From Runella aurantiaca (GTDB lineage: Bacteria > Bacteroidota > Bacteroidia > Cytophagales > Spirosomataceae): a stretch of 64,000 bases of DNA. The notes under the pieces were generated by a model, which saw only the letters and a program-made list of their open reading frames with translations, did no database searches and was not told the DNA's origin. The translations under genes were made by a program, and so were the position numbers. Below, in pieces: positions 36,293-42,955 of this stretch. The stretch's first letter is position 1. Each line of letters starts with the position of its first letter. Location of the stretch: assembly GCF_003339505.1 (NCBI RefSeq), contig NZ_QPIW01000022.1:1-64000 (forward strand), in the 5' to 3' direction.

Positions 36293-37789
36293 TTAATTAT
36301 TTATTGATCTAATTGTATTCTCAATTGTTCCAATTTCATCAGATGTCAAACCATATTTTTCATATAACTTATTTTCAGGACATTCTTCATTAAAATTTTG
36401 AATAGGGACGAATTGATAAGAATCCTTAGTAATATGATGAGAGTACATAAATTGCGATACTAGAAACCTGAAAAACCTAGTTTTCATATAATTTCTGAGA
36501 TTGTTGGCTTCTTTCTCGGTTTTAAATGCCCCTACAACTAAATACGTTTCCGTACATATAGTTCCGGGAGGAAGTATGTCAATTTTAGAGAATACTTTTC
36601 TCTTGCCATCTTTTCCCGGATTTCCGGCATGGTCAAAGCCAACATAAGAAGTTATTACTTTCCACTTGTCTATAATTTCTGTGCCTATAGTAACATCATT
36701 TCTTTTGTAAGGACCTTCTCCGTTTTGCCAACGTAATATTATATCCCCCGATTTTTGGGGTCTTCCATTTGTAGGAATACCAAAAGGCTTTCTGCTTGAA
36801 ACCATAGTACTCATTTTAGCCTCATTATGCGCAAGAACTTTTCTAATAATTGGAACGGCCTCACTATTTCTAATAAATGTTGAGAATTCATTAAGTGCTC
36901 TTATAGAATGTGTTTCTTTTCCATTAACAACATTTACTACATTACAGTCACCCTTGTAATCTTTTTCCCATAAAAAATAACAAATGCCGCCAGCTATGTC
37001 TACGCCCGGAAAACAATCTCCCGCATTTTCAAAATCTACTATTTTCTTTATCCTTGAATCATTGAGCATTTCTTTACGAAAGTCATCTAGCCCTTTTCCG
37101 CCGGCAAACCATCTTGATGGGATAATCATGGTGAGGTATTTAGGATTAAGCTTCGTTGCTTGTAATACGAACTTATGATACAATGGTGCTGCACTTTTAC
37201 CAAAGCCACCATCACTTAATTGATAGGGCGGATTACCAACGATAACGTCAAATTTCATATTAAATATTTTTTCGGGGTTGTCTGTATGAATAAAATTGTA
37301 CGCATAAGTTTCCAATGCATCATCTCGATCGTACACCTCTTGGCTTGCTCCACAAAAGGTACACTTTCCGTTTTGCCATGCGTGCTGCATACGTTCATAG
37401 CGTATATTACCTTGTTCATTATCAAAGGTTTCGCAAATGGAATATTTACCATTGGCGGTTTTGGAGCAATACACGCTGCGTCGAGAGAGCAAAGAGGTCA
37501 ACTCCGTAATGGCAATGCCGTAAAGTTGGTTTTTGAAAATATGATTAATACGTTTCTGCCTGTCAGGAATTTGGGGCTCTAACCCCATCATCAGCCGTTT
37601 TGCCATTTCGCGCAAAAACACACCGCTTTTGCTCACAGGGTCAAGAAATTTGGCGTTTGGGTTGCGCCAAAGCTCGGCAGGAAGCAAATCCAAAATGTTG
37701 TTTACCAGATTGGGCGGCGTAAACACCTCATCGTTGCTTAGGTTGGCAAGGCAAGATAGTACATCAGGGTTGTAATTGGTTTGGATCAT
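36293..37789 (-). CDS. Eco57I-like adenine-specific DNA methyltransferase
   Basis: 498 residues. Motif I variant [12 protein letters not shown] (48-59) binds S-adenosylmethionine and motif IV NPPY (186-189) marks an N6-adenine methylase. Between them, Cys108, Cys119, Cys143 and Cys146 (ending KCTFCG) could form a zinc site. The C-terminal half ([10 protein letters not shown] onward) resembles the target-recognition region of type IIG/Eco57I proteins. It begins 6 bp after the preceding methylase-like gene and probably forms a complex with it. Confidence 0.88.
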   Translation of the reverse strand: MIQTNYNPDVLSCLANLSNDEVFTPPNLVNNILDLLPAELWRNPNAKFLDPVSKSGVFLREMAKRLMMGLEPQIPDRQKRINHIFKNQLYGIAITELTSLLSRRSVYCSKTANGKYSICETFDNEQGNIRYERMQHAWQNGKCTFCGASQEVYDRDDALETYAYNFIHTDNPEKIFNMKFDVIVGNPPYQLSDGGFGKSAAPLYHKFVLQATKLNPKYLTMIIPSRWFAGGKGLDDFRKEMLNDSRIKKIVDFENAGDCFPGVDIAGGICYFLWEKDYKGDCNVVNVVNGKETHSIRALNEFSTFIRNSEAVPIIRKVLAHNEAKMSTMVSSRKPFGIPTNGRPQKSGDIILRWQNGEGPYKRNDVTIGTEIIDKWKVITSYVGFDHAGNPGKDGKRKVFSKIDILPPGTICTETYLVVGAFKTEKEANNLRNYMKTRFFRFLVSQFMYSHHITKDSYQFVPIQNFNEECPENKLYEKYGLTSDEIGTIENTIRSINN

Positions 37790-37795
37790 CTTATC

Positions 37796-38569
37796 TTAGC
37801 CAAGCTTTAAGAAATGAATCAGCGGAAAGTCTTTGACTGGCTCGTCAATGGCCGCAGGATTGCCTTCGTCATTGAATATTGAAAACTGGTGGGTTTTCTC
37901 CACTAAAAATTTAAAGACAAAATCTCTGCGTTTAATCATATTCTCAGTTACCATACTCCATTCAGAAAATACGATTGGTTTTTTGGTAATGGGGTTAGTA
38001 AAATCTAAGGCATCACCCCAGAGGATGTTTCTTTTAAGGATGAATTTGATAGATTTTATAAACTCTAACTTGCAATTTGTGCCAAACTTTCCCAAATAAA
38101 TTTTTGAGAAAATAGAGAATAGTCGTTCTTGACACTCCAAAGCATTATCTTCTAATATATCAACCCCATAAATACTTGAAACTGCAATTACCGCATAGCG
38201 TTCCCACTCAATTTGGCTTTTGCCATATCGACTGTCAACTACGCCTAATTTCCGTCTCAAAACTTCTACTAAAAAATTGCCATTACCACAAGCAGGTTCA
38301 AGGAAACGAGAGTCTATGCGTTCTGTTTCGTGTTTCACCAAGTCGAGCATTGCATTTACTTCACGTTCATTTGTAAAAACTTCACCATGTTCGGCTACTC
38401 GTTTTTTGGATTTTACCTGTTGGGTTGCCTTTAAATCTTTTTCTGATTCGTTCATACTGATTATTGCTTTTCTATCGCTTCTAAAGCATTCGCGCAAATC
38501 CTTGCCGCGCTGCAAAATAGCAAAATCAGTCCCAATATGTTGTTTATTGAGGCAAAAATCAGTTTTCAT
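37796..38569 (-). CDS. N6-DNA methylase-like protein lacking the NPPY motif
   Basis: 257 residues, with an alternative start at 38455 (MNESEKDL). Motif I FLEPACGNGNFL (residues 89-100) is intact, and GDAL near 190 resembles motif III, but no NPPY/NPPF catalytic motif IV follows before the stop. The next gene supplies that motif. Either this protein is a paired non-catalytic subunit or it descends from a split methylase. Ends 6 bp before the NPPY-bearing gene. Confidence 0.75.
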   Translation of the reverse strand: MKTDFCLNKQHIGTDFAILQRGKDLRECFRSDRKAIISMNESEKDLKATQQVKSKKRVAEHGEVFTNEREVNAMLDLVKHETERIDSRFLEPACGNGNFLVEVLRRKLGVVDSRYGKSQIEWERYAVIAVSSIYGVDILEDNALECQERLFSIFSKIYLGKFGTNCKLEFIKSIKFILKRNILWGDALDFTNPITKKPIVFSEWSMVTENMIKRRDFVFKFLVEKTHQFSIFNDEGNPAAIDEPVKDFPLIHFLKLG

Positions 38570-38623
38570 AAGTCGAGAAAATGTATGTAAACGCTGAGTA
38601 AATCATAGAAGAGGTGCTGATTT

Positions 38624-39175
38624 TTAAGTGTCTGGATATAAGCTCCTTACTCGCTTTAGATTGGTCCATTCTACGTTGTTATGGGGCTGAATAGAGTACA
38701 ATTTTTCATAATAAACATTGACAACAAAGCGAGTATCTACTCCATCAGCAATAATCACATTGCTGGCGAAGCAGTTATTCCAAATGTCTACAGCAGGGTT
38801 AAACAGGATGCCGTAGTTTTGCTTAAAAGCGGCATTATTTTCAACGAAGTCTACCATATCCGCCAATTGATTATCACGTATCGCCTGAATAATCAAAGGA
38901 TTTTGCGGTATTTGTCGGACATTCTCCAATGTAGCATAATGAAAAGTAGCTCCCGGAACGCTGTAAAATAATTTGACGATAGGAATCACGGCATCTCGTT
39001 CAATGCTGAACGCGGGAATGAAAGCCAGTTTATGCTTCTTGTAGATCTCCGTAAAGTTAAACTCTTCGAGCCCCAAGTATTTGGTTTTTTTACCGTTTGT
39101 AACCGGTATGCCAAAAGTGCTTAAAGATTGAGGGGCGGTCCACCCGTTGGTGCTTCGATAGGTCTTTGCTCTCAT
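38624..39175 (-). CDS. Unknown first gene of the restriction-like operon
   Basis: 183 residues, not recognised. Soluble, with aromatic-rich strands (VRFVVNVYYEKL-like pattern near the end) and no metal or ATP motifs. It precedes the methylase-like gene by 54 bp on the same strand and 215 bp downstream of a strong repeat-borne hairpin, so it probably opens the six-gene transcript. A regulator or specificity component is possible. Confidence 0.55.
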   Translation of the reverse strand: MRAKTYRSTNGWTAPQSLSTFGIPVTNGKKTKYLGLEEFNFTEIYKKHKLAFIPAFSIERDAVIPIVKLFYSVPGATFHYATLENVRQIPQNPLIIQAIRDNQLADMVDFVENNAAFKQNYGILFNPAVDIWNNCFASNVIIADGVDTRFVVNVYYEKLYSIQPHNNVEWTNLKRVRSLYPDT

Positions 39176-39391
39176 AGCGTTCTGAAGTTAAAGATAACTT
39201 ATTCCAAAAAGCGAGACCCCCACCTTTCTACGCATTTTTCTGACATCTCCCATGAAATAGTTATCAAACGGTCGTTGGAGCTCTTAATTTAGGCTATGAT
39301 TTAAAGGTTTTGTATCACATTTGTATGTACATGGTGTATATACATCCGTATTTGGGGGAATGAAACTGAGCTAGAGGTATTATTCCAAAAT

Positions 39392-39480
39392 AAAAACCCA
39401 CTTTACAAGTCTATAACGTGGGTTTTAAGGAATATAACATATACCTCTACACGCCGGGGCATGTATATACATCTGTATAG
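39392..39480 (-). repeat. Left copy of 90-bp repeat flanking AbiE, with decayed hairpin
   Basis: Matches 41764-41853 over nearly all its length: a hairpin (AAAACCCAC...GTGGGTTTT), then AACATATACCTCTACA, GGGCATGTA and a TATACAT box. The hairpin arms have mismatches here. It lies 70 bp downstream of the AbiEii toxin gene and probably terminates it. Additional TGTATATACAT-like palindromes occur just outside at 39326-39350. The 39176-39391 stretch holds no gene. Confidence 0.8.
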
Positions 39481-39550
39481 AAAAGCAGCCCAAAAGCGGC
39501 TTTTAGGTATCACCTGTAAAATGCCTGTTCCGGTTTTTCTTCGGTGAATT

Positions 39551-40552
39551 TCATACGTTAAAGTCTATTTCAATTGTCCACTTTATCGTTGTAAGTCGCT
39601 CGCTGATCATTTTCAGCGTGTTGAGCACGGCTTCGGCCGCCGGAAGCTTGCCATAGACCAAATTTTTGAATTCACCCTGATATACTTCGCTCAGTTCAGT
39701 CCATACATAGTCCGGTTCACGAAACATCAAGCTCTCCCGGGGATGATACGCCAGCCATCGGTTATTGTTGCGGAAACTTTTTACATCATCCGTGGCTACT
39801 TTCAGCAATATTTCATCAAAGGCAGGTGAATGAAAAAAACGGCTAAACTCTGCCTGTTGCAATAATTGGTGCAAATCGTAGGTGTGCCTGATTTTTTGTT
39901 GCAAATCTTCAATGGGGTTCTCCCCGTACGAGAATCGAACCAGACTCATGATTTTTTCGCAAAGTGTACGGGTAGGTTCCAATACCCGTACCTCAAAAGG
40001 CAAAAGCCCATATTGCTCAGCTAATTGGGTCTGCCCGTTGGTCAACAGCATTTCCCCAATCATTGAGTTCATCGTTCGGGTAGTATACGGCTCGTAGTAG
40101 CCCAACCAGGTAGCCTCGATGATAATGGAATCTCTGACTTGTCCATATCCACCCTCAAATTCTTTGTCGTAAGTGTGTGCTGTTTTTCGGTTCATCCCCA
40201 TTTTTTGAGTAATGCTCGGCACTTCTATTTCGGGCAGCAGGTCACTCACTACTTTTCCAATGGTTTTCAACTTGGTTTTGAGTTTGTTATCGCTTTCGCC
40301 TTCGTGCCGCATCACCACCAAGTCAATATCTTCCGAAAAACGTTCTATCATTTGATAGCATTTGGACAGGGCCGTACCGCCTTTAAAGACCGTGTCTTCA
40401 CCAATTGCATGACTGAAAACCGCCCGTAGCGCATACGTTACCCAATAGTCTTTTTCGATGTAGATGGCAGGAATGCGCAGCACATCGGCCATTTGCTGGG
40501 CCAAATTCCTAAACAGTCTTTTGTTTTCGTGAAGGTTCATTCGATATTCCAT
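39551..40552 (-). CDS. AbiEii/AbiGii family nucleotidyltransferase toxin
   Basis: 333 residues; a start at 40540 (MNLHENKR) is an alternative. Type IV toxin of the AbiE abortive infection system, a DNA polymerase beta-like nucleotidyltransferase that modifies tRNA or nucleotides in the cell. The core motif VFKGGTALSKCY near 57 with FSEDIDLVV near 77 holds the GG-T and DxD-type residues. The gene overlaps the antitoxin gene by 16 bp, the usual antitoxin-first order. Confidence 0.9.
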   Translation of the reverse strand: MEYRMNLHENKRLFRNLAQQMADVLRIPAIYIEKDYWVTYALRAVFSHAIGEDTVFKGGTALSKCYQMIERFSEDIDLVVMRHEGESDNKLKTKLKTIGKVVSDLLPEIEVPSITQKMGMNRKTAHTYDKEFEGGYGQVRDSIIIEATWLGYYEPYTTRTMNSMIGEMLLTNGQTQLAEQYGLLPFEVRVLEPTRTLCEKIMSLVRFSYGENPIEDLQQKIRHTYDLHQLLQQAEFSRFFHSPAFDEILLKVATDDVKSFRNNNRWLAYHPRESLMFREPDYVWTELSEVYQGEFKNLVYGKLPAAEAVLNTLKMISERLTTIKWTIEIDFNV

Positions 40553-41262
40553 TTTTCGGTGGTCGATAGTGCTTTTTTCGCTCCAGTCAATGGGTATTTG
40601 GTCAAGGGATTCAGCGATTTATACAAAGGCTCGGCGAGGTTTGCCCATTGTAATTCATCCATCATAGCACCCAAAAGTGCCCGGGTAGCCGGAGGATATT
40701 TGAGGGCCAATCGAATGATGGTCGTGGTGTCTTTTTCGGAGAGGGATTTAAGAATGGACAAAAACCGTCGACAAGACTGCTCTATGCGGGCATCAGGTAT
40801 TTTTTTGATGTATCGAATCGCATCCAGAATTTGTAACAACGGGATGTTGTCCTTAGTAATGATATTCTTTTGTGTGATAAAGGTTATGGTATAACGCTCA
40901 CGTTGAAAAGCGGCACGAGGGTGATTTTGGCCAATTTGGATGGTGTTGCTCACTTGGGTTGTTAAACCCAGCTGATTGTAGATGCTGTAGCCTGTCAGGT
41001 ACCCAATGACCTTACCGTCTTCTTCCAACAGATCTTTCACTACCTGTTTTTGGGAGGGTTGCACTGGCCCCAAGGGCGTAGTCTCCGGTTTGAAGTATTT
41101 GCCCTTGGATAACTTGGCAATTTTGCCCTTTACCACCATCCGATTTAGGGATTTGATAACGGCTTCTTTTTTATTGACTTCTACACCTAAATCCATATAG
41201 GTGAATACATACCCTTTAGGCAGTCGGTCTATCACAAACGATATATATTCAGATACTTTCAT
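40537..41262 (-). CDS. AbiEi-type antitoxin (DUF6088-like)
   Basis: 241 residues. An N-terminal winged-helix domain (about 1-70: GYVFTYMDLGVEVNKKEAV, LNRMVVKGKIAKLSKGKY) and a larger C-terminal domain that in AbiEi proteins provides antitoxicity. Members repress their own operon by binding inverted repeats at the promoter, and a perfect 15-bp inverted repeat lies 28 bp upstream of the start. First of the two-gene AbiE operon. Confidence 0.85.
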   Translation of the reverse strand: MKVSEYISFVIDRLPKGYVFTYMDLGVEVNKKEAVIKSLNRMVVKGKIAKLSKGKYFKPETTPLGPVQPSQKQVVKDLLEEDGKVIGYLTGYSIYNQLGLTTQVSNTIQIGQNHPRAAFQRERYTITFITQKNIITKDNIPLLQILDAIRYIKKIPDARIEQSCRRFLSILKSLSEKDTTTIIRLALKYPPATRALLGAMMDELQWANLAEPLYKSLNPLTKYPLTGAKKALSTTEKWNIE

Positions 41263-41277
41263 TTATTTTTTTGTCAA

Positions 41278-41323
41278 CAAAGATAAAGGTTTGTCCAGTT
41301 TTTTATGCAAAAAACTGGACAAA
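41278..41323 (-). promoter_or_regulatory. AbiE promoter with 15-bp perfect inverted repeat (operator)
   Basis: The arms TTTGTCCAGTTTTTT (41290-41304) and AAAAAACTGGACAAA (41309-41323) are fully complementary around ATGC. Downstream, the minus strand reads TATCTTTG (41278-41285), an exact match to the Bacteroidota -7 element TAnnTTTG, with TTTG 22 bp upstream inside the palindrome as the -33 element. The operator therefore overlaps the promoter, as autorepression requires. The stretch 41324-41763 has decayed coding fragments and no gene I would support. Confidence 0.65.
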
Positions 41324-41763
41324 GTTAGCCCAAGTTTTATTGCCGCTCATAATAAGTTTTGAATTCAATTCTAAAACGCTGCTTTCAGCTTAGTTCCGTT
41401 GCCATTCCATTAATTTTTGCATTCTATGCCTTCTCATCAGCTATCGGTTGAAATGTACTGTCCAATGGCCCGCTATGTTCCCTTTAATGGCATAGTGGTT
41501 TGGAGATTTTTCAATGCCTGATCTACAATCTGTATTTCTGTCACGTTTACATATATTTTTTGTTTATGAAAACGTAAACGCAGCCTTTTAGTAAACAATG
41601 GGGATGTATTCTCTTCCAATGTCGTTGCATCTATCGGCAAAAAGTACGGTATCCTACTGTATACAGTTACAACCACTTTCAATACACACCTTTGTACATA
41701 CAATTGTCCATACATTTGTATATACATCGCTTTTTTAACCCAGATATATACTTCTCTGACAAC

Positions 41764-41853
41764 AAAAACCCACGTTACAAGCCTGTAACGTGGGTTTTTA
41801 AGCAAAAGAACATATACCTCTACATGTCAGGGCATGTACATACATTTGTGTAG
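41764..41853 (-). repeat. Right copy of 90-bp repeat, with 16-bp perfect terminator hairpin
   Basis: Stem AAAAACCCACGTTACA with TGTAACGTGGGTTTTT, loop AGCC (41764-41799), then the conserved AACATATACCTCTACA and GGGCATGTACATACAT blocks. It lies 5 bases after the stop of the ribbon-helix-helix gene, whose transcript it ends. With 39392-39480 it brackets the AbiE pair in direct orientation. Confidence 0.85.
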
Positions 41854-41857
41854 ACAA

Positions 41858-42475
41858 TCAGGCTGCCAGCAGGGTTTCTTCTGATTTTGAAGGAGAATAT
41901 TGGATGATTTTTGGTCGCATTTTCAAGATTGAGGTCCATCTCCAGAAGACAAATGCTGCCAGTGCTAATCCTAGTCCTAATAACCATAGCCAATTTCGTT
42001 TTAAGAAACTCATTACGTGTTGGCGGGTGATGGGCTCTTCAATGGTTTCGGGCGTTACATGCGCCTGTAATACAACGGGGGAGATTGAGATTGTTGATTC
42101 TTCTGTTTCCGAAGTTGCTTCCACTATTTCCACTGCAGCACTCTTGGCCAGCAACTCAACCAGATCGGACTTGGAACAGATTTTTTTACCCTCAATGGTA
42201 TGACCCTTGATATTTTTGAATAGTGTGGTAAAGGTTTCATTTTTTTCATACCCATCCAGCAGGTAACGGAGCTGCTTTAGTTGTGCTTCCTGCTCCTGAA
42301 TTATTTCCCTGTCCAGGGCGGCGGCCTGTACTTGGCCGGTCAACTCTTTAAAGCTGACAATTGCTTTGCGAATGAACTCGCTTTCTTTAAGGTGTAACTC
42401 CTGAGCGAAATCTTTAAGTAGTTGTCTGGTGGGCTCATCCACACGAAAATTGAAGGTTTTGTCTTTAGTGTTCAT
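41858..42475 (-). CDS. Ribbon-helix-helix protein with C-terminal membrane anchor
   Basis: 205 residues. The N-terminal 45 residues (KTFNFRVDEPTRQLLKDFAQ, KESEFIRKAIVSF) fit a ribbon-helix-helix DNA-binding fold, as in MobC-like or CopG proteins. A helical middle is followed by a Thr/Glu/Val-rich stretch and one hydrophobic helix near 167-186 (WLWLLGLGLALAAFVFW), then a basic tail. DNA binding plus a membrane helix is unusual. A TAATTTTG box at 42504-42511 may be its -7 element. Next to the iteron-like array, so plasmid-like replication, tethering or mobilisation is possible. Confidence 0.65.
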   Translation of the reverse strand: MNTKDKTFNFRVDEPTRQLLKDFAQELHLKESEFIRKAIVSFKELTGQVQAAALDREIIQEQEAQLKQLRYLLDGYEKNETFTTLFKNIKGHTIEGKKICSKSDLVELLAKSAAVEIVEATSETEESTISISPVVLQAHVTPETIEEPITRQHVMSFLKRNWLWLLGLGLALAAFVFWRWTSILKMRPKIIQYSPSKSEETLLAA

Positions 42476-42710
42476 GCTGTTAAAGGGTTAAAGAAAATAT
42501 ATGCAAAATTAATTAAATAAGTCTAATTATGACTTAGATACGTGGTTTATCTGCTGTTTTTGCCTTTTTAAGGTGTTTTTATAATCACCCAAAGCCGATA
42601 CTTCAGTTCTTTAATAAATGACAATGTTTCAGGGTTAAAAGTTGTACATATTTCAGATGAGGGAAAAAGAAAATGACAATAAAAAAAGTTGCGACAGGGC
42701 ATAATTGGCT

Positions 42711-42931
42711 GTTGTATTACAACACAACAACACCGAGCTTAAAAATTTGATAATCAATTAGTTGTAAAATTATTTTTGTTGTAAATCTGTTGTAAATGCC
42801 TACAACAGTTACAACAGCATCAAAAAAATATTTTACAACACTACAACAGATTTACAACAACTTTACAACAACAATATTTAATATAAAATATTAATAATCA
42901 ATTACTTATATACTGTTGTTGTAATGTTGTA
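42711..42931. repeat. Iteron-like GTTGTA/TACAAC array (candidate origin or operator)
   Basis: Thirteen copies of the hexamer GTTGTA or its complement lie in 221 AT-rich bases: GTTGTA at 42711, 42761, 42778, 42789, 42918 and 42926; TACAAC at 42718, 42801, 42810, 42834, 42842, 42853 and 42864. Several are spaced 11 bp, about one helical turn. Most central copies point toward 42797 from both sides. It lies between the end of the primase gene and the ribbon-helix-helix gene. The whole 42476-42955 interval has no gene. Confidence 0.75.
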
Positions 42932-42955
42932 AGAAAAATGGTCATTTTTTTTAAA

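Noticed and set aside
41336-41375. Fragment reading IEFKTYYERQ, like the end of the DUF262 protein (KIKTYYERL)
   Set aside because: Only about ten residues; possibly another decayed nuclease end, but too short to call.
41473-41805. 110-residue minus-strand frame between AbiE and the RHH gene
   Set aside because: Its 5' third is made of the terminator hairpin and the TGTATATACAT repeats (residues such as MYIQMYGQLYVQ). No recognisable domain.
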